A stretch of 45,268 nucleotides of DNA from assembly GCA_028709385.1 (NCBI GenBank), contig JAQVXD010000019.1, positions 1 through 45,268 on the forward strand, written 5' to 3'. Under the pieces are notes generated by a model. That model was not told the DNA's origin, did not search any database, and saw only the letters and a program-made list of their open reading frames with translations. Below are positions 18,396 to 28,775 of this stretch, in pieces (position 1 is the stretch's first letter; every line of letters begins with the position of its first letter). This DNA is from Fermentimonas sp. GTDB lineage: Bacteria; Bacteroidota; Bacteroidia; Bacteroidales; Dysgonomonadaceae. The translations under genes and the position numbers were made by a program.

Positions 18396-18986
18396 TTAGT
18401 TATCATCTATATTTAAATTCCTGAGAGGATCCCAACGAGGATCACCTGACTGTAAATCGTCATCTTCACCGGTGTCAGAATCATCATCATCCAGGTCGAT
18501 TTCATCTCCGTCAGAATCGTCATCATCGCTGCTCACAGCCCGATGTTTTCTGTATTTTGAAGATACAACCCTGTTACACTCACCCGGTGGATGTACATGC
18601 TTTATCGGGATAGTTAAAGCAATAAATTCATACAGAAACCAGGCAACATTTATCTCTCCTTCTTCCTCAGGGATAATGACTATCTCGTCACTTTCCTCTG
18701 AATACTCTTTGCCAAACTTAACTATAAGCCGGTTAGAAGTATCAATATCGAGACTCATATCGTCCAGGCACCTTGTACAAGGTACTTTAACGACACCTTC
18801 TATATCAAAATTAAACTCAAAGGTGGATGAAGTTCTTCTTACATTCACCTTCACCTTAACATCACCTTTCCTGACTTCCTCGCCGTCGATAGCATCAAAA
18901 AACTTGTTATCCAGCTCATACTCATAGGTATGATTGCCCAAGGAAAGATTTTTCAGGGAAATATTGTACAAACTAAATTTTGCCAC
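18396..18986 (-). CDS. YceD/DUF177 family protein upstream of rpmF
   Basis: This 196-residue protein has the DUF177 signature CTRCL (VPCTRCLDDMSLDI, about residues 75-88) and a long acidic C-terminal tail rich in Asp and Ser. DUF177 proteins are coupled to L32 genes and are implicated in 23S rRNA or 50S maturation, notably in plants and E. coli. The start codon is GTG (18984-18986). It is supported by a strong Shine-Dalgarno GAGGAG (complement at 18992-18997, 5-base spacing), unusual for this phylum, and by an upstream -7 box. A true ATG alternative in frame is not near. Confidence 0.88.
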   Translation of the reverse strand: MAKFSLYNISLKNLSLGNHTYEYELDNKFFDAIDGEEVRKGDVKVKVNVRRTSSTFEFNFDIEGVVKVPCTRCLDDMSLDIDTSNRLIVKFGKEYSEESDEIVIIPEEEGEINVAWFLYEFIALTIPIKHVHPPGECNRVVSSKYRKHRAVSSDDDDSDGDEIDLDDDDSDTGEDDDLQSGDPRWDPLRNLNIDDN

Positions 18987-19011
18987 GTTTTCTCCTCAAA
19001 ATAAAGCGGTG

Positions 19012-19019
19012 CAAAGATA
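19012..19019 (-). promoter_or_regulatory. Bacteroidota-type -7 promoter box for yceD-rpmF
   Basis: The minus strand reads TATCTTTG, an exact TAnnTTTG box, 26 bases upstream of the GTG start. No clear -33 TTG was found at the expected spacing, so the call rests on the -7 box and position. The leader would be about 20 bases and would include the GAGGAG ribosome-binding site. Confidence 0.5.
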
Positions 19020-19113
19020 GTAAAATTTTCTTTACACTGCTTGTTTTAAATGTTTTTATTTTTCTTATATCGGTTAAGCCCGATTGTAGTAATATGCTTC
19101 CGTTAGAAAACGG

Positions 19114-20208
19114 TTATTTCGCTGCGGCTTTCATTACAATCTGCTGCATTGCGTCAAAATTCTCTTCCAGACTCTGCAACAGCTTGAACTGAGCTTTTGT
19201 TCTCACCAGATTATGTTCGGGGTATGCTATTTTATAATACACATCACCATCTATATAATCCGTAAAAAAGCGAACAGTTTGCATATAAGTCAGCAATTTA
19301 GCTCCAAAGGCAAGATTTTCTGTTTCAATGTCTGTCAGAAATGATGCTGCATGTTTTAAATAACCTTTTGCGTAAGCTTCAAATATTTCAAGATTAACAG
19401 ATACATTATCAAGATTCTTATCGTCCTCAGCTCCTGTATTGGCACCAGTACGAATAAAATCACCGAAATCCGACAATACATACCCTGGCATCACTGTATC
19501 AAGATCCACCACGCAAAGAACCTGATCGTTTTCATCAAACAACACGTTGTTTACTTTAGTGTCGCAGTGATTAATACGCTTAGGCAATTTTCCCTCACGA
19601 TGCAGTTGTTCAGGTTTACACATATCGACGGCACGGGCTTCAATCTCTTTAACCAGATCGGCAACCTCTTCCAGTCGCCCTGCCCTGTCAGCTTTCACCG
19701 ATTCCCTGAATGTTTTCAAACGTGCCTCCATATTATGAAAGTCCGGAATAGTCTCATAGAGCGGTTTTCCCGGAAGATCGGCCAATGATTTCTGAAATTC
19801 ACCAAATGCCATTCCTGCACGGTAAGCCAGATCACTGTTTATCTCTTCGTAGCTTTTGCTATCCTTAATAAACTTAGTTATGCGCCAGTAGTTGCCTTCA
19901 CTATCCTTATGATAAAGAGCTCCCTCATGAGTAGGCACGAGCGTAAGCACTCTTCGCTCCACATCCTCCACACCCTGCTGCTGAAGTTTTTGGCGAATAT
20001 GGTTTGTAACCCTGTTAATATTATCCTGCAGCTGGTCTACGTTCTTAAATACATAATGATTTATACGCTGAAGAACATACTCCTCATCACCATTTGATAC
20101 TTTATATGAGTCGTTGATATGTCCTTTTCCAAGCGGCTCTACTTTAACATTCTCATCTTGCTCAATAAATTGAAAGACAACCTCTTTCAGTTTGTTTATC
20201 TCATTCAT
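19114..20208 (-). CDS. APH-fold sugar kinase, N-acetylhexosamine 1-kinase-like
   Basis: This 364-residue cytoplasmic protein has the aminoglycoside-phosphotransferase fold. It has an N-terminal nucleotide-binding lobe (GHINDSYKVSNGDEEYVLQRIN, residues 29-50, quoted in part), the catalytic Brenner loop HCDTKVNN (214-221) with Asp216, and the metal-binding region VVDLDTVMPG (Asp235/Asp237) plus SDFGDFIR. Length and motifs match NahK/LnpB, which phosphorylates GlcNAc and GalNAc at C1 for salvage. Related Bacteroidota entries carry names such as mucin desulfatase. The substrate is inferred from family resemblance. No partner GNB/LNB phosphorylase lies nearby. Confidence 0.75.
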   Translation of the reverse strand: MNEINKLKEVVFQFIEQDENVKVEPLGKGHINDSYKVSNGDEEYVLQRINHYVFKNVDQLQDNINRVTNHIRQKLQQQGVEDVERRVLTLVPTHEGALYHKDSEGNYWRITKFIKDSKSYEEINSDLAYRAGMAFGEFQKSLADLPGKPLYETIPDFHNMEARLKTFRESVKADRAGRLEEVADLVKEIEARAVDMCKPEQLHREGKLPKRINHCDTKVNNVLFDENDQVLCVVDLDTVMPGYVLSDFGDFIRTGANTGAEDDKNLDNVSVNLEIFEAYAKGYLKHAASFLTDIETENLAFGAKLLTYMQTVRFFTDYIDGDVYYKIAYPEHNLVRTKAQFKLLQSLEENFDAMQQIVMKAAAK

Positions 20209-20298
20209 TCTGCTCGTTTTAGGTTTTTTCTGTAAGGGAATTATTTAAAATCTCTATTTTGTATTTTTTCTAATTGACTTGTCTGATATCTTCTAAAT

Positions 20299-20946
20299 TC
20301 ATTCAAACTCAAGTTCTCCGAAAAATTTGGGTGTATGGAAATTAGGTTCAGGTAAATCAATAGGACTCCAGCTCAGATAATGAGGGTTAGGTGTTTTATC
20401 ACCACATTTATAGAAGTTGGCCCTTATTTTCTGTCCCGAAAGCGACTCCTTTTTCTTAAAGCCCATAGCCTCTTTGGGGATTTCGAGATACATCGACCAG
20501 TCGCTCACCTGTTTACCGTTCTCATACCTGTGATTAATAGTGCTGTGTCTGATAATAGAGCTCATCAACTCAGTTTGCGACTCTCCTTTATCTCTCGATT
20601 TGTGCACACGTGACAGCAATGCTCCCAGAACGTTACACTCAAAATTTCTGTAATCAGTTTCACCTTCCCTTTGCATAAAAAACTCAACGCAACTGTCTTC
20701 CCACACAGAACCGAAATCATCTGTATTATATGCCCTCAACTCTTCACCAATCACTGTGAAGTAAAGATACAGGCTCTCGTTATTGTGTGCAACGCGAACA
20801 GTCACCGGCATTTTTACAGGAAAGTCCTCCTCCCAGTTTACCTGATCTACTTCAGCTACTGCTCCCGCTTCCAGGAGTATTTTCATTTTATCAAGTGCAG
20901 TTTCGTAGAGTGAAACATTCTGTAGTGGTACGTGCAAATTCTTCAT
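20299..20946 (-). CDS. CBM9-like carbohydrate-binding family protein without signal peptide
   Basis: This 215-residue protein resembles the CBM9-like domain family of Bacteroidota. It has a beta-sandwich with the signature VRVAHNNESLYLYFTV, SVWEDSCVEFFMQ (about 80-92) and a C-terminal FHTPKFFGELEF. There is no export signal, so it may be cytoplasmic despite a carbohydrate-binding fold. It has its own well-formed promoter (20966-20997) and is 90 bases upstream of the NahK-like gene, with which it is probably co-transcribed. Binding specificity is unknown. Confidence 0.75.
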   Translation of the reverse strand: MKNLHVPLQNVSLYETALDKMKILLEAGAVAEVDQVNWEEDFPVKMPVTVRVAHNNESLYLYFTVIGEELRAYNTDDFGSVWEDSCVEFFMQREGETDYRNFECNVLGALLSRVHKSRDKGESQTELMSSIIRHSTINHRYENGKQVSDWSMYLEIPKEAMGFKKKESLSGQKIRANFYKCGDKTPNPHYLSWSPIDLPEPNFHTPKFFGELEFE

Positions 20947-20965
20947 GCTATTTAATATTTTTTCT

Positions 20966-20997
20966 CAAAGATATCCTTTTAACAGAAAACGGGCAAA
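20966..20997 (-). promoter_or_regulatory. Complete -33/-7 promoter for the CBM9-like and sugar kinase genes
   Basis: The minus strand shows TTTG (complement at 20994-20997), a 20-base spacer and TATCTTTG (complement at 20966-20973). This matches the Bacteroidota primary-sigma consensus TTTG-N19-21-TAnnTTTG. Transcription should start near 20959, about 13 bases before the ATG. Confidence 0.7.
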
Positions 20998-21041
20998 TAA
21001 TATTTACCCTGCTGCGAGAATTCAGCCAGATAAAAAAAAGA

Positions 21042-21066
21042 TAGTTGCAGGTAAATCCCACAACTA
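21042..21066 (-). terminator. Terminator after the BACON/OB lipoprotein gene
   Basis: The stem TAGTTG (21042-21047) and CAACTA (21061-21066) has a 13-base loop. On the minus strand it is followed by TC and eight T. It lies 44 bases past the stop of the BACON/OB lipoprotein gene. Confidence 0.6.
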
Positions 21067-21109
21067 CCTTAAATTTTAATCCTAATAACTTATTAAGTAA
21101 ATATAGGAC

Positions 21110-22624
21110 TTATTCTGCACTTTCGTGACTGAAATATATACTATATTCTAATTGAGGAACTCCATTAAAAGAATATTTATTTGCTATAATTGTAAGCATG
21201 TCTCCAACCTTAATACCTTTAGTAGCTAATAGATTATTTCTGGCATCACCAGTTGCGCCATAACCGGGAAGACAACGATATACATAAATTTCACTGTCAC
21301 CGTCTTTCAAATAAAGATTACCTTTCACGACATCATCAACGCTGGTAATTTCACCTGTTACCATGTAGTAAATTTCTTTGGAATCCTCCTTGGCCAGCAC
21401 TTCTGCAATGGTAGCAGCAGTTACAGGAATAGTCTTTTCCAGTACAGCACCGCCAACCTGAGGAGCACCATTATATGCTGCACGTTTGCCTACAACAGTT
21501 ATGATATCGCCTACTTTCAAGCCTTTAGATTGGTAATCTGCAATCTTATAAACATACGCTTCTCCGGAGAAATCTCTTATATATAACCGGCCGTCTTTAT
21601 CATTATCAATTTTGGTGATAACACCTGTCAAACGATATTGAGTATTACCAACTTCAGCAGCCAGGAAATCTGCAATTGAAACTTCAAGAATAGCGCCTTT
21701 TTGAGTAATACTGGTTTCAGTTGTATATACCTTGGAGTTAGAAGAAGTGCTGAATTCTATGGTAGTACCACGATCACCACCGGCATTAGGTTCGGCTTTG
21801 AATTTTATTACCGTATTCTCACCCTCTGTTTGTATAGAAGAAATAGAAAGCCATGATTTTGCATCTTCGGGAATCTCTACCGACACACCATCTCCTTTTG
21901 AAGTAAGATAGGCTGTAAATTCACCACCTTCTATAGGGAGCGCTGCGTTTTCAACAGAATCAACTTTTACAAGCGACTTTCTTAATTCGACGAGAGTCAC
22001 GTTTACCAACTGTGGCGATCCGGCATAAGTAGATTTAGGTCCTGAAACAGTTACTTCATCACCAACTTCAATACCAAGACTCAGGAAGTTTTTTGTTCCA
22101 CCCTTTTTATCAAGTGTACCATAGATATAAATAGTACCTGTTTCGTCTGTTAAATCCCAGTTACCATATTCTGTATTTGAAATTGAAGTCACAACTCCTG
22201 ATACAAGGAAAGTTTTTCCGTCAGGACCGTTTCCTACCTCTGCAACTGATGCCTCAGATATTTGAGCTAAACCCTGAATGATATTAATCCTCTGAGTTTT
22301 ACCCCCACTTTTTATCAAAACTTCTGCAGTTCTTCCATCTATTGCAGATGGTGCAGAAAAGGTAAGCTGCGACTCACCGGCACTTCCCGAAGCTGAAGAG
22401 ATAGTCAGCCACTCAACCTTATTTTTGTCAGTAGTTACTTTCTCTGCAGTCCAGCTATCCAGAGCAGTAACAGTGATAGTTGCAGAACCACCGTCAACGG
22501 GTAGTGACACGTATGACGAGGAAACCTGAACTTCATCAAGTAATGTCATTGTTTCTTCTTCATCACAACTTATAAAAAAAGCAATTGCTGCGAAGAATAT
22601 TGGAAATATATATTTTAATTTCAT
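21110..22624 (-). CDS. BACON and OB-fold (DUF5689-like) multidomain lipoprotein
   Basis: This 504-residue lipoprotein has the lipobox FISC (Cys20). A BACON domain lies at about 35-115 (SYVSLPVDGGSATITV, LTISSASGSAG). An OB-like domain follows at about 118-212 (FLVSGVVTSISN, EVGDEVTVSGP), a second BACON domain at about 218-315, and two further OB-like domains at about 316-400 and 405-500 (YRLTGVITKIDN, YMVTGEITSVDD). BACON domains are thought to bind mucin or carbohydrate. The OB-like modules occur in secreted Bacteroidota proteins, some fused to nucleases, but no nuclease is present here. It follows the Oar-like receptor by 17 bases, so the two probably work as an outer-membrane transporter and its surface lipoprotein. 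Confidence 0.8.
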   Translation of the reverse strand: MKLKYIFPIFFAAIAFFISCDEEETMTLLDEVQVSSSYVSLPVDGGSATITVTALDSWTAEKVTTDKNKVEWLTISSASGSAGESQLTFSAPSAIDGRTAEVLIKSGGKTQRINIIQGLAQISEASVAEVGNGPDGKTFLVSGVVTSISNTEYGNWDLTDETGTIYIYGTLDKKGGTKNFLSLGIEVGDEVTVSGPKSTYAGSPQLVNVTLVELRKSLVKVDSVENAALPIEGGEFTAYLTSKGDGVSVEIPEDAKSWLSISSIQTEGENTVIKFKAEPNAGGDRGTTIEFSTSSNSKVYTTETSITQKGAILEVSIADFLAAEVGNTQYRLTGVITKIDNDKDGRLYIRDFSGEAYVYKIADYQSKGLKVGDIITVVGKRAAYNGAPQVGGAVLEKTIPVTAATIAEVLAKEDSKEIYYMVTGEITSVDDVVKGNLYLKDGDSEIYVYRCLPGYGATGDARNNLLATKGIKVGDMLTIIANKYSFNGVPQLEYSIYFSHESAE

Positions 22625-22641
22625 TTTGTGTGTACTTTTAA

Positions 22642-25600
22642 TTAGTTGAAAATATACTTAACACCGATTGATCCGTACCAAGTCTGACCCAATGTATAGC
22701 TTGGGGTGAATGTTTCAGTTTCACCACTTATTGAAGCAGGGGTTGAGAATGTGGCAAAACCATCAGCATCAACACCTTCATATTTGAGTATACGAGCTTC
22801 AGTACCTATTTCAGGATTCAGATATTTAGCTACACCCCAATTCGAGTTGAACAGATTCATAACGTTTTTGATATCAAAGCTAAGTTGCAGTACATTTCGT
22901 GATTTACCTGTATTTACAACAAAATCGTGCTTGTAGCTAAAATCTAAACGATTTACCCATGGTGAGTAAACGCTATAAGCTTCTGCATACTTACCTTGCT
23001 GGTTTTTCAAATAATCGTTGCCATGAACAAAGTCCATAAAACGAGTTTTGTCTCCTTCCGAAACAAAGCGGAATTGGTTGTTTGCCACTTCTTCGTCTGT
23101 CGGTACATAAACTGCATCATAGTTGTATCCATCACTGTTTATATCGTTTACGGTCATAAACGAGTAGTTTGCACCACCGCGCCATCCTTCATAAATAAAG
23201 CTGTAGTGATTACCGCTCTTATCGCTTGCAGTTAGTGATGCCACAAGACGATCGGGTGTGGTATATTGAGAATTATGCAATTTAATATGATTAGGTCCTT
23301 CTACTGTAGGTACATATGTAAATGCAGACTCTGCATTTGATCCCGGCATACCGGTAACATCTTTTGCAACTGTGTGAGTATATGCTGCCATAAAGTCAAG
23401 CCATTCTGTTGGCCGTGCATTGAAAGTGATGTTGCTTGACCAGCCATAACCGCGACTTGTGTTTTCTAACACAAAAGCCTTTGTATTTGTACGATATCCA
23501 TCAGGATAGATAGGACGATTGTCAATTCCGTTGAAACGGGCAAATCCGCCTACAGATGGTATACTCCAGTCGGAAATAGATACACCGTTAATGGTTTTAT
23601 TGAAGATTCCCTCAACTGTTACAGAGGAAGGGAAAGGTGTTGGTAATGAATAATCCAGAGCAACTGATGTTTTCCATACTTGCGGCATCTTGAAGTTAGG
23701 ATCTACAGCAGCAATTGCAGAAGGAACTGTTCCATCCTCGGGTGAAATAGTTGTAGGGTAACCCAATGATGCTAATTTGTCATTTAGAGCAGTTATATTA
23801 GCATTACCATTTGCATCAGTAACAAGTCCACCTGCAAATTCATCCATTGAGAAACCTTTCTTTGCAGCGTTTGCAGCATTTATTTGTGCCTGATACTGTA
23901 CCATACCGCCATTGGTAGGCATATTGGTAAAGAAAACAAGAGGTAGATTACCTGAGAAAAGACCGGTACCTCCACGAACTTTAAGACTGTTATCACCAAT
24001 TGCATCCCAAACAAATCCTACACGGGGAGAGATCATAATACTTGCATTAGGCCATTTACCTGTATCAATTTTACGACCGTCGTAATCTAATTCGTAGATC
24101 GCCTTGTTTGTCATCAGATCACTGTTATTGAAGAAAAGTCCGTCTATACGCAGTCCGTATGAAAGTTTGAACTTTTCACTGAAACTCCAGTCATCCTGAC
24201 CGTATACTCCAATTTTGTTACTTCTCACACGTGCTGCGGGATTACTTTCTCCGTCGTAACCATAAGTAAGGTTTACAATTTCAGGAACCCCACCGTTTAA
24301 GAAGTCATCGAGACTGGAATAACGATAATATCCGGTACCATTACGCATATAGGCATTGTCTGCCATCTTATATTCGTATGCAATACCACCTACGATTTTG
24401 TGATTACCTAAATAATAGGTCAACTCATCTTTAATGTTGATAACATTGTTGTGAACACCGTTGTTCCAGGTAAAAAGTTCATATCCCAATGACATATAGG
24501 ATTGATTATCTTTCAAAATATCAATAAAAGGGAATTCAGAAGAATTTGATCCGCGGATATCATCGAGTTTAGAATATGTTGCCAAAAATTGATTTGAGAG
24601 TTTGTCCGACAAACGGCTGTTCAAGTCAAATGAAAACGAATGCACCAGGTTGTCCTGCGAATACATTGAGTTGGCAAATGACATTGAGGCTTGTGACATT
24701 CTTGCCTCCGACATACGGGTACCGCCATCCATAGAAGTAGCGTTAGGTGATCTCCATGAAAGGTTTTTTGTGTAATTATAACGTAAAGCAAGTCGATGCT
24801 TGTTTGTTATATTCCAGTCCAAACGGGCAAGAAGCTTGTTATTACTGTCATCTGCAGGGAAATTTGTATAAGATCCTGTTTCGTAACCATATTCATTTCT
24901 CACAAAATCAGAAACTCTCTTAAGATCACTTTCAGTTGTGCGTGAGATAAAGTTGTCAGGAACCGCAACACCATCCGTTGATGCTCTCCAACGATTAACT
25001 ATTGTAGGTGTTTTAGCCATTTCAGCGTTAACGAAGAAGAACAATTTATTTTTGATAATTGGTCCTCCTAAAGTGAAACCATACGTTGTGTTACGGTCTT
25101 TTTCGCGTGCTCCGTCTATTTGAAAACCTTTTACAGCATCACCGCGTATGTTTTCATTTCTATGATAAACGTAAGCACTCGCTTTGAATGCGTTTGTACC
25201 TGATTTGGTAATAGCGTTTACTCCACCGCCAATAAAGTTTGTTTGACGAACATCGTATGGAGCGATTACAACCTGCATTTCCTCAATAGCTTCAATTGAG
25301 ATTGGGTTACCTCCTCCGGGAAGTGCATCGCTTAGTCCGAAGTTATTATTAAAATTTGCTCCATCCACTGTAAAGTTAGCTGTACGACCATCTGTACCGG
25401 CAAAACTCATCCCGTTACCTCCATAAGGAGAAAGGCGGGTGATATCCATAATGCTACGGCTTACTGTAGGCAGATTAGCTATTTGAGTGTTTGTAATATT
25501 AGTTACTGCACCTGTTTTTTCGTTAGAGAATTTTGTTCTCATAGCAGTTACAACAACTTCTCCCAAAGCAAATGTCTCTTCGCTCATCACAACATTGTGA

Positions 25601-25908
25601 GAGTAGTTTTCACCAAGGCTGAGTGTAATGCCTTCAGTAACATTATCTCCATAACCGATATAGGTTATTTCGACTGTATAAGGACCGCCAACACGCATAC
25701 CGTTTAAGTTGTAACGTCCTTCAATGTTTGTAACAGTACCGTAGGTCGTACCTGATGGCACATGGGTAGCAACAACAGTTGCACCAATAACTGCACCGTC
25801 AACATCCGTAACACGTCCACTCATACTGGAAGTTGTTACCTGAGCTTGCATCACAGCAGCAATAGTTATAAAAAAAGCTACCGCTAAAAACCTCAACTTT
25901 TTAATCAT
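22642..25908 (-). CDS. Oar-like TonB-dependent outer-membrane receptor
   Basis: This 1088-residue protein is taken from the ATG at 25906-25908. The signal peptide MIKKLRFLAVAFFITIAAVM then directly leads into AQV and a carboxypeptidase-regulatory-like domain (MSGRVTDVDGAVIGATV). A plug (about 115-235, with GGGVNAITKSGTNAFKAS) and a large barrel ending in WYGSIGVKYIFN follow. An in-frame ATG 48 codons earlier gives an untypical leading hydrophobic stretch and is rejected. The ISPRVGFVWDAIGD and TKSGTN signatures fit the Oar-like rather than the SusC branch, and no SusD follows. The substrate is unknown. The BACON/OB lipoprotein 17 bases downstream is the likely partner. Confidence 0.9.
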   Translation of the reverse strand: MIKKLRFLAVAFFITIAAVMQAQVTTSSMSGRVTDVDGAVIGATVVATHVPSGTTYGTVTNIEGRYNLNGMRVGGPYTVEITYIGYGDNVTEGITLSLGENYSHNVVMSEETFALGEVVVTAMRTKFSNEKTGAVTNITNTQIANLPTVSRSIMDITRLSPYGGNGMSFAGTDGRTANFTVDGANFNNNFGLSDALPGGGNPISIEAIEEMQVVIAPYDVRQTNFIGGGVNAITKSGTNAFKASAYVYHRNENIRGDAVKGFQIDGAREKDRNTTYGFTLGGPIIKNKLFFFVNAEMAKTPTIVNRWRASTDGVAVPDNFISRTTESDLKRVSDFVRNEYGYETGSYTNFPADDSNNKLLARLDWNITNKHRLALRYNYTKNLSWRSPNATSMDGGTRMSEARMSQASMSFANSMYSQDNLVHSFSFDLNSRLSDKLSNQFLATYSKLDDIRGSNSSEFPFIDILKDNQSYMSLGYELFTWNNGVHNNVINIKDELTYYLGNHKIVGGIAYEYKMADNAYMRNGTGYYRYSSLDDFLNGGVPEIVNLTYGYDGESNPAARVRSNKIGVYGQDDWSFSEKFKLSYGLRIDGLFFNNSDLMTNKAIYELDYDGRKIDTGKWPNASIMISPRVGFVWDAIGDNSLKVRGGTGLFSGNLPLVFFTNMPTNGGMVQYQAQINAANAAKKGFSMDEFAGGLVTDANGNANITALNDKLASLGYPTTISPEDGTVPSAIAAVDPNFKMPQVWKTSVALDYSLPTPFPSSVTVEGIFNKTINGVSISDWSIPSVGGFARFNGIDNRPIYPDGYRTNTKAFVLENTSRGYGWSSNITFNARPTEWLDFMAAYTHTVAKDVTGMPGSNAESAFTYVPTVEGPNHIKLHNSQYTTPDRLVASLTASDKSGNHYSFIYEGWRGGANYSFMTVNDINSDGYNYDAVYVPTDEEVANNQFRFVSEGDKTRFMDFVHGNDYLKNQQGKYAEAYSVYSPWVNRLDFSYKHDFVVNTGKSRNVLQLSFDIKNVMNLFNSNWGVAKYLNPEIGTEARILKYEGVDADGFATFSTPASISGETETFTPSYTLGQTWYGSIGVKYIFN

Positions 25909-26134
25909 AAATTGAATTTTAATTTTAACAGAATTGTTAGATTGAATTAAATTAAGCACAAAAATAAGTATAAAATTTAAGAATATAATTAAGAAAATGT
26001 TACGAAATAATCGCAAAGGTTTAAACACTCGATTGCATTGATTACTAAACATTTATCAAATGACCAGTAAAAAGAAAGCATAATAATCAAATTGCAGGTT
26101 TTAAACCTTTATAACTTCATTTTTATAAAAGAAA

Positions 26135-26177
26135 AAAGCGTACAACTTACAAACTCTCATTCGCAGTTATACGCTTT
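26135..26177 (-). terminator. Rho-independent terminator after groEL
   Basis: The stem AAAGCGTA (26135-26142) with TACGCTTT (26170-26177) is extended by AACT (26044+100, that is 26144-26147) and AGTT (26165-26168). On the minus strand it is followed by TTTCTTTT. It starts 26 bases after the groEL stop. Confidence 0.8.
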
Positions 26178-26203
26178 ATTTAGTCATCTATTTTATCTAT
26201 AGA

Positions 26204-27841
<1,638 letters not shown>

Positions 27842-27950
27842 TTAATTAATAGTTTTTATGTTTTCAATTAAGTTGTTACTCATCGTTGAAACACTTAGAG
27901 CCATGTTATTGACTGGTATTTCAACTTTTGATTAAACTTGCTTTAAATGT

Positions 27951-28223
27951 TTATGAAAGTATAGCAAGAATGTCAGACTGACGCATTATCAGATGCTTCT
28001 CCCCTTCAAGTTCGATTTCTGTGCCTGCATATTTTCCATAAAGCACATTGTCACCTTGCTTAACTACCATTTCTTCGTCTTTTGTGCCTTTTCCTACAGC
28101 AATCACTTCACCTTTTAATGGTTTTTCTTTGGCTGTATCAGGGATTATGATTCCGCTAACTGTTTTCTCTTCTGCAGCTGCCGGCTTAACCAGCACTCTG
28201 TCTGCTAATGGTTTAATGTTCAT
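27951..28223 (-). CDS. groES: Co-chaperonin GroES (10 kDa subunit)
   Basis: This 90-residue protein begins [20 protein letters not shown]. It has the mobile loop [18 protein letters not shown] (about 18-35), which docks on GroEL, and the conserved [19 protein letters not shown]. It caps the GroEL chamber. It is the first gene of the groES-groEL operon; promoter candidates lie in the 323-base region to its right. Confidence 0.99.
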   Translation of the reverse strand: MNIKPLADRVLVKPAAAEEKTVSGIIIPDTAKEKPLKGEVIAVGKGTKDEEMVVKQGDNVLYGKYAGTEIELEGEKHLIMRQSDILAILS

Positions 28224-28546
28224 ACTACTAAAATTTGTTGTTAATATTATTAATATAAATTATCTAATCGACACTACACTTACTGCTAATTCTGTGCCAA
28301 AAATTTCTCAAAAAAGAAAACAACAATTAATCTGACAAAATTTCAGTCACAATCTGCCATACAAATAACATCTGTGATACTTATTGATTTTAAACTATCA
28401 GACAAACATAAAATCAATTGAAATGTTTACATTTAAATGATATCTCTGAAAAAAAAGCGTATTTTTACATGTTAATTTTTAGAGCAAGCCATTTAAGCTT
28501 TTATTATACGGAATTAATTTGTGTTACTTTTATGAATATATAAACT
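28224..28546. other. Divergent intergenic region between groES and the DUF2007 gene
   Basis: These 323 AT-rich bases have no gene that I can support. On the minus strand a -7-like box TATGTTTG (complement at 28403-28410) could serve groES with a leader of about 170 bases, but no -33 element matches. No CIRCE inverted repeat was recognised. No convincing promoter box was found for the plus-strand gene. Confidence 0.45.
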
Positions 28547-28774
28547 ATGGAAGAGAAATTTGTTACAGTAAAAACATTTGCATTTCCGGCTGATGTAACC
28601 ATGGTGCAATCTTATATGGAAATGAGAGGTATTGACGTTTACTTCAAAAATCTTGTTTCCAACAGACTGGCATACACAATCGGAGACATAGAGATGCAGG
28701 TAAAACAATCTGACTACGAAAATGCTAAGTCTGCGCTTATCGAGGGTGGATTTGCAAAACCGGAGGATTTTTAA
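28547..28774 (+). CDS. DUF2007 family small protein (putative signal-transducing)
   Basis: This 75-residue cytoplasmic protein has the DUF2007 pattern: FVTVKTFAFPADVTMVQSYM, a turn, then DIEMQVKQSDYENAKSALIE, giving a small ferredoxin-like alpha/beta fold. The biochemical role of the family is unknown despite its name in databases. It ends one base before the AI-2E transporter ATG and so is translationally linked to it. Confidence 0.82.
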   Translation: MEEKFVTVKTFAFPADVTMVQSYMEMRGIDVYFKNLVSNRLAYTIGDIEMQVKQSDYENAKSALIEGGFAKPEDF

Positions 28775-28775
28775 T

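Noticed and set aside
18472-18927. Plus-strand open frame opposite the DUF177 gene, serine-rich
   Set aside because: It arises from the acidic tail read backwards and has no homologous character.
25909-26052. 48-codon N-terminal extension of the Oar-like receptor, from an in-frame ATG at 26052
   Set aside because: The extension has no export-signal shape of its own, while the ATG at 25908 starts a perfect signal peptide followed by the usual regulatory-like domain.
28722-28775. Upstream ATG for the AI-2E transporter inside the DUF2007 gene
   Set aside because: It overlaps the DUF2007 frame; the ATG at 28776 has a GGAGG site at good spacing and a normal N-terminus.
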